64,000 bases of DNA, taken from NCBI RefSeq assembly GCF_018224955.1, contig NZ_JAGTUU010000001.1, forward strand, positions 496,001 to 560,000, read 5' to 3'. Shown here piece by piece: positions 17,352 through 25,592 of this stretch. A program made the translations under genes and the position numbers. The DNA comes from Thetidibacter halocola (GTDB lineage Bacteria > Pseudomonadota > Alphaproteobacteria > Rhodobacterales > Rhodobacteraceae). The notes under the pieces were generated by a model. That model did not search any database and was not told the DNA's origin. It was given only the letters and a program-made list of their open reading frames with translations. The number at the start of each line of letters is the position of its first letter. Position 1 is the first letter of the stretch.

Positions 17352-18293
17352 TCACCCCCTCAGGTCGGTCGATCTCATCCCAATGTCAGATAGGTCGAAG
17401 GGCGTCGTCTGGTAGATCTCGTTGATCCAGTTGCCATAAAGCAGGTGCGCATGGCTGCGCCAACGGTTCTGCGGCGGTTTGCCGGGATCGTCGTCGGGAT
17501 AGTAGTTTGCCGGCACGTTGATCGGCTTTCCGGCCGCCACGTCGCGGTCGTATTCTTCCTTCAGCGTCAGGCTGTCATACTCGAAATGGTTGAAGACATA
17601 GAGAGCGCGATGCGCCTTGTCCTCGACAAGGCAGGGTCCGGTCTGATCGCTGTCGATCAGGATGGTCAGGCCAGCGGCCTCGATCTCGTCGCGCTTCAGT
17701 TCCGTCCAGCGCGAGACCGGGATCACCATGTCATCGGAAAAGCCGCGCAGATAGGGCGAGGCCGGCGCGAGGTTGCGATGCCGCACCGCACCGAAGGCCT
17801 TGCGATCCAGCAGATGCTTCTGCACGCCGTGGAAATGGTGGATCATCGCCATCCCGCCCCAGCAGACGCCGAAGGTGGAATGCACGTTGGTCTGTGTCCA
17901 GTCGAAGACCTGGCACAGCTCATCCCAATAGGTCACCTCCTCGAAGGGCAGGTGCTCGATCGGGGCGCCGGTGATGATCAGCCCATCGAATTTCTCGCCC
18001 GTCTCGGCCACCTCGGCGAAGGGGCGATAGAAATTCTCCATGTGCTCGGCGGCGGTGTTCTTGGTCTGGTGCTCGGTCATGCGGATCAGCGACAACTCGA
18101 TCTGCAGCGGCGTCGCGCCGATCAGCCGGGCGAACTGGTTCTCCGTGGCGATCTTCTTGGGCATCAGGTTCAGCAGGCCGATGCGGATGGGCCGTATGTC
18201 CTGCCGCGAGGCCGCATCCTCGGACATGACCATGACACCCTCGCGCGACAGCACGGTATAGGCGGGTAGGTCGGCAGGCAGCTTGATGGGCAT
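17352..18293 (-). CDS. metA: Homoserine O-acyltransferase, predicted acetyl-CoA type
   Basis: Activates homoserine for methionine synthesis. The 313-residue product starts [19 protein letters not shown]. The nucleophile is C144 in FGVCWGG; the catalytic His and Glu are in FNHFEYDS. At the acyl-CoA specificity site, E. coli succinyltransferase has Gly111 (GAPLG) whereas this protein has E113 in GAPIE, the residue known from acetyl-CoA-using members. I therefore infer homoserine O-acetyltransferase. No SAM riboswitch-like sequence was recognised upstream. Confidence 0.93.
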   Translation of the reverse strand: MPIKLPADLPAYTVLSREGVMVMSEDAASRQDIRPIRIGLLNLMPKKIATENQFARLIGATPLQIELSLIRMTEHQTKNTAAEHMENFYRPFAEVAETGEKFDGLIITGAPIEHLPFEEVTYWDELCQVFDWTQTNVHSTFGVCWGGMAMIHHFHGVQKHLLDRKAFGAVRHRNLAPASPYLRGFSDDMVIPVSRWTELKRDEIEAAGLTILIDSDQTGPCLVEDKAHRALYVFNHFEYDSLTLKEEYDRDVAAGKPINVPANYYPDDDPGKPPQNRWRSHAHLLYGNWINEIYQTTPFDLSDIGMRSTDLRG

Positions 18294-18388
18294 CGCAGGT
18301 GTCTCCGGTTTCGGCAGGCGCCATAGATAGGCCAAGCCCGGAAGGGGAACAAGCGTTGCGCGAGAACCGATTCGACGAGATGCTGGAG

Positions 18389-18410
18389 GCTCCATTCCCT
18401 TGACTGGAGC
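18389..18410 (+). promoter_or_regulatory. Hairpin covering the ribosome binding site of the Cys-rich protein gene
   Basis: GCTCCA (18389-18394) and TGGAGC (18405-18410) can pair around a 10-base loop. The GGAG inside the second arm (18406-18409) is the Shine-Dalgarno for the ATG at 18418. If the hairpin forms in mRNA it would hide the ribosome site. The same stretch lies about 100 bp upstream of divergent metA. The 6-bp stem alone is weak, so this is a candidate only. Confidence 0.4.
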
Positions 18411-18417
18411 ATTTGAC

Positions 18418-19002
18418 ATGAAACCCATTCGAACCGCCGTTGCGGCCTTGGCCGGCCTTGTGGCGCTGGCGGCACCAGCCCGGGCCCAGGAGGATCCCAT
18501 GGCGCTGCAACGCTGCGTCTGGTCCTGCCTTTACGGGCCGGGCAAGAACGATCCGGCCAGCCCGGCCTACAGTGCCTGTGTCGCCCAGCGCTGCACCGGC
18601 GAGAGCGCCGCGACCACGCCGGCGCCGCCCGCCGACCCGACGCAGGGCTGGGCCGCGAGCCGCACCGGCGCGGGCGTCGGCTATGCCGGGGTCGACGGGG
18701 TGCCCGGTCAGACCGGGCTCTACTACTTCTGCGGCCAGGGACAGAGCTTTCTGCGGGTCATCGGCATCGACGGCGGCGAGCGCGGCATGATCGTCGAGAT
18801 CGACGGGCGGCAATTTCCCCTGACCTTCCGGCCCAATTCCAGCAACGTCCCGGAATCCCACCTGCCCTACACCGCGCCAGTGATTCAGGCGTTGCAATCA
18901 GGCAGCCGCGTCCGGGTCCTGTCCTACGAGGCCGGCGTGGTGGTGGACGCCACGCTGGCGGGCTCGCGGCGGGCGCTGGCGCAGGTCATCTCGTCCTGCT
19001 GA
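18418..19002 (+). CDS. Cys-rich periplasmic protein of unknown function
   Basis: 194 residues with signal peptide [23 protein letters not shown]. The mature N-terminus has a four-Cys cluster (RCVWSC, then SACVAQRC about 15 residues later), a Pro/Ala linker, then a beta-rich C-terminal part ([38 protein letters not shown]) with further Cys at YYFCG and the C-terminus. The arrangement suggests disulfides in the periplasm. No family recognised. It is divergent from metA. Confidence 0.75.
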   Translation: MKPIRTAVAALAGLVALAAPARAQEDPMALQRCVWSCLYGPGKNDPASPAYSACVAQRCTGESAATTPAPPADPTQGWAASRTGAGVGYAGVDGVPGQTGLYYFCGQGQSFLRVIGIDGGERGMIVEIDGRQFPLTFRPNSSNVPESHLPYTAPVIQALQSGSRVRVLSYEAGVVVDATLAGSRRALAQVISSC

Positions 19003-19150
19003 GGCGGTCCGTCCGGCTCTTCCCGCGGCCGGGCCATGATAAGGCTTGGTGCCGCGCGGGCCTCTTTTGGCTGCAAACATCCAGAGGGGGCGCCAAAGGA
19101 CTGGCGCAAAGCCCCCCGCAGGATTTTTCGCAAAGATCTTGCGCCCGGCC

Positions 19151-20005
19151 TCAGCCCAGCGCGGCAGCGATCACGTCGTCGAAATCGGCGGCGTCGCGCA
19201 CCGTGGCCATGTCCTCGGCCTCGACGGTGACCCCCCAGTTGTCCGCCATCGCCTGGTACAGCGGCTGGCGATGGGCCATGGCGCGGGCATAGGTCCAGCG
19301 GATGAAGCCGTCGGGATCGACCGCGTCCTCGGCGCAGCCGGTCGCGTCCAGGTAGTCGCGCCAAGCACCGGTCAGGAACTCGGGCTGGTAGGCCATCGGT
19401 TTGGGCGCGCGGTCGAAGCGGCGGATGAGTTCCGCCGTATGCGCCTCCGATCCGCGGATCCAGACCATCAGCGCCACTGCGCCCAGATGCGTCAGGATCG
19501 GGTCGGCCTCGTCCTCGGGGTCGACCCATTCGCAGATGCTGCCACCGGTATCGCAGACGAAATGCGGATAGCCATAGAGGTCCTGCGCCCGATCGATGAA
19601 ATAGCCGGTGTCCAGCAGCGCCTGCATCTCGGCCCTGCGGAATTGTTCCTGGCGGCGGCGATACTCGGCGATGGGCAGGCCGCCACGCGCGACATCGCCC
19701 GGCTTGCCCAGGTAGGCTGACACAGCGCTGAGGTTATGGAAGGTGATGTTGGAGCCGATATGGATCGAATCCGACATCAGCAACTCGCGCAGGAAGGGCA
19801 CCTGCATCGCGTGCCGCTTGGCGTTGTCGGCGATGTATTCGCCCATGTAGCGGGTGCCGATGCGGTAATCGATCGAGTAGTGGAACCAGTTGCCGCTGTC
19901 ACGCAGCATGGATGAGACATGCGTCTTGCCCAGCCCGGACATGGCGAACAGCACTACCCGCTTCTTCGGCGCCTCGCGCCAGTCCCGCGCGGACTCGTAG
20001 ATCAT
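19151..20005 (-). CDS. P-loop ATPase-like protein, unknown role
   Basis: 284-residue soluble protein with a Walker A-like motif [18 protein letters not shown] (about residues 17-34) near the N-terminus. The stretches [14 protein letters not shown] and [12 protein letters not shown] may hold substrate or Mg2+ contacts, the latter resembling a Walker B Asp. The fold looks like a small nucleotide/sugar kinase-type P-loop enzyme. I cannot name the family or substrate. It is downstream of the EamA gene on the same strand, 54 bp away. Confidence 0.75.
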   Translation of the reverse strand: MIYESARDWREAPKKRVVLFAMSGLGKTHVSSMLRDSGNWFHYSIDYRIGTRYMGEYIADNAKRHAMQVPFLRELLMSDSIHIGSNITFHNLSAVSAYLGKPGDVARGGLPIAEYRRRQEQFRRAEMQALLDTGYFIDRAQDLYGYPHFVCDTGGSICEWVDPEDEADPILTHLGAVALMVWIRGSEAHTAELIRRFDRAPKPMAYQPEFLTGAWRDYLDATGCAEDAVDPDGFIRWTYARAMAHRQPLYQAMADNWGVTVEAEDMATVRDAADFDDVIAAALG

Positions 20006-20059
20006 GCCCCACCACCTCTCGCGTCTTTCGCACCGGATTACGCGGGCGCGGGGCCGCCG

Positions 20060-20953
20060 TCAAATCTTCGCGCGCTTGCGGCGGTTCAGCAGCATCAGCC
20101 CCGTGGCCAGCAGGGCCAGGCCGGCAAAGGCCTGCGGCGGCAGCGCCTCGTCCCGCACCCAGGCGCCCAGCGCGATCGCCATTGGCGGGATCAGCAGCGT
20201 GACCAGCAGCAGGTTTCCCGACCCCGCCATCGCCAGCACGCGGTAGTAAAGCAGGTAGGCCAGCGCCGTCGACGCACAGGCGGCATAGAGGATGCCGGCC
20301 CAGGTCGCGGGTTGCAGCGCGACCGAGGGCACGCCCTCGACCATCAGCGTCACCGGCACCATGACCAGCGTGGCCGCCGTCAGCATGCCCAGCGCGGCGG
20401 TCACGGGTGGCAGGCCCGACAGCCGCTTGCGCGCCCAGACACCCGACAGCGCATAGCACAGCGTCGCCCCCAGAACCGCCAGTTGCGCCGCCGACGTCAG
20501 GTCGAAGGCAAGCAGCGCCTCGGGGCCGATCACCGTCACCACCCCGGCGAATCCCAGCGCCACGCCCGCCGCGCGAGGTGCCGTCAGCCGCTCGTCCGCC
20601 AGCAGCAAGGCCGCCGCGAGCACGCCGAAGATCGCCGTGCTGGCGTTCAGGATCGAGGTCAGGCCGGTCGAGATGAACTGCTGCCCCCAGGCAAGCAGCG
20701 AAAACGGCAGCGCGGTGTTCATCACCCCCATGACCGCCAGCGGCGCCAGCGAGCGGCGCGGCGGCCAAGGCACCCCGCGCAGCGCGCACCACAACGCCAG
20801 CAGCACCGCTGCCAGCCCGGTGCGCCACAGCACGGCGGTGAAGGGCCCGATCTCGTCCAGCGCGGTGCGCACGGCGAGGAAGGATGCGCTCCAGATCACG
20901 GCGAGCAGGATCAACTCGGCCCAGGCGCGCAGGGAAAGCGAGGTCTGTGTCAT
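20060..20953 (-). CDS. EamA/DMT family transporter
   Basis: 297 residues with ten predicted membrane helices in two EamA halves (for example [24 protein letters not shown] in the first; [21 protein letters not shown] and [27 protein letters not shown] in the second), ending in a basic NRRKRAKI tail. Drug/metabolite transporters of this type export small metabolites or amino acids; the substrate cannot be predicted. The ATG at 20953 was chosen because the longer frame upstream lacks membrane character. Confidence 0.9.
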   Translation of the reverse strand: MTQTSLSLRAWAELILLAVIWSASFLAVRTALDEIGPFTAVLWRTGLAAVLLALWCALRGVPWPPRRSLAPLAVMGVMNTALPFSLLAWGQQFISTGLTSILNASTAIFGVLAAALLLADERLTAPRAAGVALGFAGVVTVIGPEALLAFDLTSAAQLAVLGATLCYALSGVWARKRLSGLPPVTAALGMLTAATLVMVPVTLMVEGVPSVALQPATWAGILYAACASTALAYLLYYRVLAMAGSGNLLLVTLLIPPMAIALGAWVRDEALPPQAFAGLALLATGLMLLNRRKRAKI

Positions 20954-21064
20954 GCGCCGTCTGTGCCGCAGGACGCGCGCCCGCGCCACCCGAAAGCTGC
21001 GCATTTGCCTCTGCCGCGCCGCCGTTCCATAGTGCGCCGCAGGACCGGACAAGAGGCAGACCCG

Positions 21065-21934
21065 ATGACCCTTCCCTTCGACGGCGCGATCTCGCGCTTT
21101 CACGCTCAGGAGGCCCCCCAGGAGATCCGCGACGCCATCGCCCGCGCCGACAAGGACGCCATCCTGGACCCCGGCTTTCCCTATGCCGAGGAGATGAAGG
21201 GCAAGCATTACGACAAGACGATGGAGGCGCTGCAGATCGAGCTGGTCAAGATGCAAGCCTGGGTCAAGGAAAGTGGCGCCCGGGTTGCCATCGTCTTCGA
21301 GGGGCGCGATGCCGCCGGCAAGGGCGGCACGATCAAGCGCTTGCGCGAGAACCTGAACCCGCGCGGCGCGCGGGTCGTGGCGCTGTCCAAACCCTCGGAC
21401 ACCGAGGCGACGCAATGGTATTTCCAGCGCTACATCGACCACCTGCCCGCAGGCGGAGAAATCGTGTTCTACGACCGGTCCTGGTATAACCGGGGCGTGG
21501 TGGAAAAGGTCTTCGGCTTCTGCACCGACGCGCAGCGCGAACATTTCTTCGCCCAGGTTCCCGATTTCGAGAAGATGCTGGTCGAAGAGGGGATCGTCCT
21601 AGTCAAGCTGTGGCTGAACGTGGGCCGCGGAGAACAGCTGCGCCGATTCCTCGAACGCGAGGGCGATCCGTTGAAACAGTGGAAACTCAGCTGGATCGAC
21701 GTCGAGGGGCTGAAGAAATGGGACGCCTACAGCGCCGCCATCGCCGAGACGCTGGAGCGCAGCCACACGGCCGAGGCGCCCTGGACAGTGATCCGGTCCG
21801 ATGACAAGCGCCGCGCCCGGATCGAGTCGATCCGCCATGTCCTGACCCGGCTGGACTACTCCAACAGGGACGCAAAGGCCCTGGGCGCCTGCGATCCGAA
21901 GATCGTCGGCGGACCGGAGATCTGGCATGGTTGA
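21065..21934 (+). CDS. ppk2: Polyphosphate kinase 2
   Basis: 289-residue single-domain PPK2, which uses polyphosphate to phosphorylate nucleoside phosphates (or the reverse). Walker A is [16 protein letters not shown] and Walker [19 protein letters not shown]. The lid region includes [26 protein letters not shown], and the C-terminal [19 protein letters not shown] is typical. Size and motifs fit class I (diphosphate substrates). A TetR regulator overlaps its 3' end, and a VTC-domain polyphosphate-polymerase-like gene lies 700 bp further on. Confidence 0.95.
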   Translation: MTLPFDGAISRFHAQEAPQEIRDAIARADKDAILDPGFPYAEEMKGKHYDKTMEALQIELVKMQAWVKESGARVAIVFEGRDAAGKGGTIKRLRENLNPRGARVVALSKPSDTEATQWYFQRYIDHLPAGGEIVFYDRSWYNRGVVEKVFGFCTDAQREHFFAQVPDFEKMLVEEGIVLVKLWLNVGRGEQLRRFLEREGDPLKQWKLSWIDVEGLKKWDAYSAAIAETLERSHTAEAPWTVIRSDDKRRARIESIRHVLTRLDYSNRDAKALGACDPKIVGGPEIWHG

Positions 21935-21963
21935 GCGCACCCACGCCATCCCGGGCACCTGAC

Positions 21964-22581
21964 ATGGTCAAGCGCGGCTACCATCACGGCAACCTCCGGC
22001 AGGCGCTGGTCGAGTCGGCGCTGTCCCTGATCGAAGAGAAGGGGCCGGCAGGCTTTACCCTGTCCGAGGCGGCCAAGCAGGCGGGCGTGACCCCCGCCGC
22101 CGTCTACCGCCATTTTGCCGGCCGCGAGGACCTGATCGCGGAGGCAGCAAAGCAGGGCTACGAGATTTTCGCCGACGTGATGCAATTCGCTTATGACAGC
22201 GGCCAGCCCTCGGCTCTGGCGGCCTTCGAGGCGACGGGGCGGGCCTATCTGGCCTTTGCCCGCAAGCATCCCGGCCATTACATCGCCATGTTCGAAAGCG
22301 GCATCGGCGTGAACCGTTCGCCAGAGCTGGCTGCGGCGTCGAGCCGCGCGCGCAGTGTGCTGGAACAGGCCGCCGCCGATCTCGGCCGCCACATCCCGCC
22401 CGAGAAACGCCCGCCGCCGCAGATGTTTTCGGCCCATATCTGGGCGATGAGCCACGGCGTGGTGGAACTCTTCGCGCGCAATTCGCCCGGCACCCGTGCG
22501 CCCTTTCCGCCCGAGGACCTGCTGGAATCGGGCATCGGGATCTACCTGCGCGGGCTGGGCCTGCTGCCGCCGGACGGGTGA
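21964..22581 (+). CDS. TetR/AcrR family regulator
   Basis: 205-residue regulator. The N-terminal HTH covers about residues 8-55 (HHGNLRQALVESALSLIEEKGPAGFTLSEAA then AGVTPAAVYRHFAGREDLI), followed by a ligand-binding helical domain with WAMSHGVVELF, resembling the TetR_C group seen with FadR/AcrR-like proteins. I chose ATG at 21964. A TTG at 21931 overlapping the ppk2 stop would add 11 residues and has GGAG upstream, so it is a real alternative. Target unknown; adjacency suggests ppk2 is one. Confidence 0.88.
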   Translation: MVKRGYHHGNLRQALVESALSLIEEKGPAGFTLSEAAKQAGVTPAAVYRHFAGREDLIAEAAKQGYEIFADVMQFAYDSGQPSALAAFEATGRAYLAFARKHPGHYIAMFESGIGVNRSPELAAASSRARSVLEQAAADLGRHIPPEKRPPPQMFSAHIWAMSHGVVELFARNSPGTRAPFPPEDLLESGIGIYLRGLGLLPPDG

Positions 22582-22632
22582 CAGTGGTGCACGGCACGGT
22601 GTTGCGATCGCGCCGGAACGCCGATCACGGTC

Positions 22633-23454
22633 TCAGGCGCAACGCGCCATCGGCTGGTCGAAACTCGCCAGACGGTCAGCCAGATGTTCCGGCCCGTCCC
22701 GTGCCAGATGCGGCAGCAACCGGCGGAACGCCGGCATGAACTTGTTGTATCGCGGTGCAATGCCCAGGGCCGCCAGACCGATGCAATACTTGGAGCACGA
22801 CCCCACCGGGTGATTCCCCTGGGCGCGCAGGACGGTGTCTGCAATGCCGCGCCCGAATGCGGATTTCGTTTCGATGATGACCATGTCGGCCGAGATCCGT
22901 TCGCTGCAGCGATCGTCCCAGAACTGAAGCGATCGGTCGATGGTCAACCGCTCTCCTCCGGTGCGCGCCACCAGGGTCATCCGTTCGTATTGCATCTGCA
23001 TGACGGGATCATAGGCGGCAAGGCCCCCGCGCGCGTAGAGATGATGGTGTGCGTCATCGACAAATCGCGCCGCGGGCTCGTTCAGTCGGTCGAGCATGTC
23101 CGGGTCGTGCGCCATCCGTTTCTTGACGGTTATCTTGCGGCGGGTCTTCAGCTTGACCTCGACAAAGCAGATGTCCGCGTCGAGATAATGGCGGGTGCGC
23201 ACCTTCGAGCGCCGCCGCCGCCCCTGCACATGGTGACGGAAGCTGCACAGGTCGGGCGTGTCGAAATACTGGGTCCGGTAGCCAAAGCTGCGTTTCCCGT
23301 CGATCTCGAGGATGTCGAAATGCTTGGCGAGGCGTAGGCTCGCCCGCTCGAGCACCTCCATCGGGACAACATACTTGTTATCCAGACGGGTGAGCATTTC
23401 CGCCTTGGCGTTCAGGTCGGCGAGCGAAATCGGTTCGAAGCGCCTCTCGATCAT
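22633..23454 (-). CDS. VTC-domain protein, predicted polyphosphate polymerase
   Basis: 273-residue soluble protein of the VTC/triphosphate tunnel family. The tunnel residues known from yeast Vtc4 have counterparts: K27 in LDNKYVVP, YFDTPDL (63-69), R86 and R88 in KVRTRHY, E99/K101/K103 in CFVEVKLK, IDRSLQF (172-178), E195/K197 in IIETKS, and the CSKY loop (220-223). It therefore looks catalytically intact. It overlaps the upstream DUF4956 membrane protein (ATGA), which implies a membrane-associated complex. Polyphosphate synthesis is inferred, not shown. Confidence 0.85.
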   Translation of the reverse strand: MIERRFEPISLADLNAKAEMLTRLDNKYVVPMEVLERASLRLAKHFDILEIDGKRSFGYRTQYFDTPDLCSFRHHVQGRRRRSKVRTRHYLDADICFVEVKLKTRRKITVKKRMAHDPDMLDRLNEPAARFVDDAHHHLYARGGLAAYDPVMQMQYERMTLVARTGGERLTIDRSLQFWDDRCSERISADMVIIETKSAFGRGIADTVLRAQGNHPVGSCSKYCIGLAALGIAPRYNKFMPAFRRLLPHLARDGPEHLADRLASFDQPMARCA

Positions 23455-24044
23455 TCGGCATTTCCCCTCGGCTTCTTGTTGTAGGTCAGGTTCACGATGG
23501 CCAGTTCGTTCACGTAATTCAGGCTGACGATGTCATAGCCCGTCACGTTGACGCCAAGCCGTTCGGTCAGGACCCCGGTCATTTCGCGCTCGTCTTTCAG
23601 CAACTGGGGATCGATCCGGTCCAGCGTCACGGTCACGGCGCGAGACCCTCTGACAAGCGCAGGATGATCCACGACATAGACGCCGAGCAGGGCAAGCGCG
23701 GAAATCGCAACGACGTTGAGAATCGGGGTTCCCTGGATCGAGCAGATCACCGCGATCGCGATGGCACCGAAGAAATACGCGATCTCGATCCGCCCGATCT
23801 GTTCCGAACGCAGGTTGAACAACGCAAGGATCGCAAACAGACCAAAGCCGGCCGCCAACCCGAATTCGACGCTGGACAGCTTTCCCAGCACCGCGAAGGC
23901 GAAGATGTTGAACATCGCCGCCGTTGTCGCAAGGATCCTGTCCCCGTGCCGATTGTAATACAGGCCGAATACCAGGATCGCCATCGCCGTGCAGTTCACG
24001 CCGAAGCGCAGTCCAAGATCCATCAGGTCCGAGTAATCGGTCAT
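23451..24044 (-). CDS. DUF4956 membrane protein, partner of the VTC protein
   Basis: 197 residues with about five hydrophobic helices before residue 126 (FGVNCTAMAILVFGLYYN, ATTAAMFNIFAFAVLG, FGLAAGFGLFAILALFNL, IAYFFGAIAIAVICSI, ILNVVAISALALLGVYVV). A soluble C-terminal domain (about 130-197) resembles a ferredoxin-like/ACT-type module (DERMETGVL-type helix, VTGYDIVSLNYVNELAIVNLTYN). DUF4956 genes commonly neighbour VTC genes in bacteria. The stop overlaps the VTC start, so the two are one operon. Confidence 0.85.
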   Translation of the reverse strand: MTDYSDLMDLGLRFGVNCTAMAILVFGLYYNRHGDRILATTAAMFNIFAFAVLGKLSSVEFGLAAGFGLFAILALFNLRSEQIGRIEIAYFFGAIAIAVICSIQGTPILNVVAISALALLGVYVVDHPALVRGSRAVTVTLDRIDPQLLKDEREMTGVLTERLGVNVTGYDIVSLNYVNELAIVNLTYNKKPRGNAE

Positions 24045-24432
24045 CGAGAGCTGGCCCTTTCAGTTGCACCGGTGCGCTTGGCACGGCGCGTGTCACAATT
24101 CTGTTACAAATAGGAACCGCATATGGGATTGCCAGAGACAGGGCGCCTTCGAGGGCCATTCGTCGGTTTGATCGGATGCGCGAAATTCAAACAATTGTTT
24201 TTATTATATATTAAATCTTGAACGCCCTGCCGGGCAGGCATCTGGCGCGATTGACCAAGCAAGAAATCGCCGACCGATGGCATGGCAAGAGCGAGACACT
24301 GAAAATAGGCAGATGCAGGCCCTGCCCATGGCACACCCATGCGCGACCCTGCCGCCGGAAAAGAAGCCGCCCATCGCCCCGCAGGAGTCCGGCCCCGGCG
24401 GCGCGGACCGGTCTCTAGGGCGCGGCGAAACG
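24045..24432. other. Non-coding interval between the VTC/DUF4956 operon and rpsI
   Basis: No convincing gene. It holds a Pho-box-like repeat (24090-24111), a very AT-rich core around 24180-24215 with the palindrome AAACAATTGTTT (24189-24200), and GC-rich sequence up to the rpsI terminator. Short open frames at 24104-24340 (minus) and 24277-24615 (plus, running into rpsI antisense) have no ribosome site or protein-like composition. The AT-rich core sharply differs from its surroundings and may hold promoters or the boundary of an insertion. Confidence 0.6.
24090..24111 (+). promoter_or_regulatory. Pho-box-like direct repeat
   Basis: Reads GTGTCAC-AATT-CTGTTAC-AAAT: two 7-bp half sites with 4-bp A/T spacers, the pattern recognised by PhoB (CTGTCAT-N4-CTGTCAT). 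It lies 46 bp upstream of the DUF4956/VTC operon, whose products are polyphosphate-related, which fits phosphate control. The repeats read toward the right, away from that operon, and CATATG at 24120-24125 could be a -10 for a rightward transcript. Orientation therefore argues against simple control. Confidence 0.45.
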
Positions 24433-24460
24433 AAAAAGGGCCGCCCCGAAGGACGGCCCC
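24433..24460 (-). terminator. Intrinsic terminator of rplM-rpsI
   Basis: On the minus strand the sequence reads GGGGCCGTCC, loop TTCG, GGGCGGCCC, then TTTTT (A-run 24433-24437 on the plus strand). A stable stem with a TTCG tetraloop and T-tract 23 bp after the rpsI stop is a standard Rho-independent terminator. Confidence 0.9.
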
Positions 24461-24482
24461 CTGAAGATCGCGAAACGTCGGA

Positions 24483-24971
24483 TCAGCGCTTGGAGAACTG
24501 GAAGCTCTTGCGGGCCTTGGCCTTGCCGAACTTCTTGCGTTCCACGACGCGCGAGTCGCGGGTCAGGAAGCCCGCCGCCTTCAGCGCAGACCGCAGCGAC
24601 GGGTCATACAGCTGAAGCGCCTTCGAGATGCCGTGCTTGACCGCGCCGGCCTGTCCCGACAGGCCACCGCCCTTGACGGTCGCCATCACGTCGAACTGGC
24701 CTTCGACACCGGCCACCGTGAAGGGCTGGCGCAGGATCATCTGGAGCACCGGACGCGCGAAATAGGCGTTGATGTCCTTGCCGTTGACGTTGACCTTGCC
24801 GGAGCCCGGCTTGATCCAGACGCGGGCGACCGCGTCCTTCCGCTTGCCGGTGGCATAGGACCGGCCCAGCGCGTCACGAACGGGCTCGCGCGGGGCTTCC
24901 ACGACGGCGGGAGCGGCGGTGACGCCAGCGGCGGCACCCAGCTCTTCGAGGGAGTTGATCTGATCTGCCAT
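24483..24971 (-). CDS. rpsI: 30S ribosomal protein S9
   Basis: 162-residue S9 with an N-terminal alphaproteobacterial extension (about 1-38) ahead of the core [57 protein letters not shown] and the C-terminal [17 protein letters not shown] tail that reaches the decoding centre are all present. It lies 2 bp after rplM in one operon. Confidence 0.98.
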   Translation of the reverse strand: MADQINSLEELGAAAGVTAAPAVVEAPREPVRDALGRSYATGKRKDAVARVWIKPGSGKVNVNGKDINAYFARPVLQMILRQPFTVAGVEGQFDVMATVKGGGLSGQAGAVKHGISKALQLYDPSLRSALKAAGFLTRDSRVVERKKFGKAKARKSFQFSKR

Positions 24972-24973
24972 GA

Positions 24974-25432
24974 TTAAACCCGCGTGTTCTTCTTGTTCAT
25001 CGACTTGACGTCCAGCACTTCGGGCGACTGCGCCTCGTGCGGGTGCGCCGCGCCTGCATAGATGCGCAGGTTGGTCAGCTGGCTGCGGCTCAGGCGGTTG
25101 CCCGGCAGCATGCGCTTGACGGCCTGGAACACCACGCGTTCCGGGTGCGTCCCCTCGAGGATCTGCGCCTTGGTGCGCGACTTGATCCCGCCGGGATGTC
25201 CGGTGTGCCAGTAGAAGTGCTCTTCGCGCTTCTTGCCGGTCAGCTGGACCTTGTCGGCATTGATGATGATGACGTTGTCACCCATGTCCATATGGGGGGT
25301 GAAGGACGGCTTGTGCTTGCCGCGCAGCCGCATGGCAACGATCGAGGCGAGGCGACCCAGAACGACGCCCTCGGCGTCGATCACGATCCACTTCTTGTCG
25401 ATGTCTGCCGGAGTCGCAGAGAAGGTTTTCAT
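24974..25432 (-). CDS. rplM: 50S ribosomal protein L13
   Basis: 152-residue L13: [71 protein letters not shown] and [24 protein letters not shown]. The start at 25432 was chosen over an in-frame ATG 12 codons upstream because all L13 proteins begin at the MKTF-type position. First gene of the rplM-rpsI operon. Confidence 0.98.
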   Translation of the reverse strand: MKTFSATPADIDKKWIVIDAEGVVLGRLASIVAMRLRGKHKPSFTPHMDMGDNVIIINADKVQLTGKKREEHFYWHTGHPGGIKSRTKAQILEGTHPERVVFQAVKRMLPGNRLSRSQLTNLRIYAGAAHPHEAQSPEVLDVKSMNKKNTRV

Positions 25433-25497
25433 CGTGTATCCCGTTCGATTGAAGCGGGCCGCACGCAAATGCGGACGGCCCGGAATCCGATTGCCGC

Positions 25498-25525
25498 GTT
25501 ATAGCCGAGCGGATTTTGCCGTCAA
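25498..25525 (-). promoter_or_regulatory. Sigma-70 promoter of rplM-rpsI
   Basis: On the minus strand TTGACG (25525-25520) is followed after 16 bp by TATAAC (25503-25498). Both hexamers are close to consensus, and the -10 is 66 bp from the rplM start, suitable for a strong ribosomal-protein promoter. Confidence 0.7.
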
Positions 25526-25592
25526 GCGGCATGCTTTCGAAATAACCATTCAAAAACAATATCTTGAAATTAAGGTATTATTATACCCCACA

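Noticed and set aside
18294-18420. SAM riboswitch upstream of metA
   Set aside because: I looked for SAM-II-type conserved sequence in the 124-bp leader on the metA strand and saw none; a covariance search would be decisive.
24277-24615. 112-codon plus-strand ORF running into rpsI antisense
   Set aside because: It reads through the rpsI terminator and the S9 C-terminal codons; no start signal.
25574-25587. GGTATTATTATACC palindrome as terminator of the MocR-type gene
   Set aside because: Only a 5-bp AT-rich stem with no T-run; more likely chance in AT-rich spacer.
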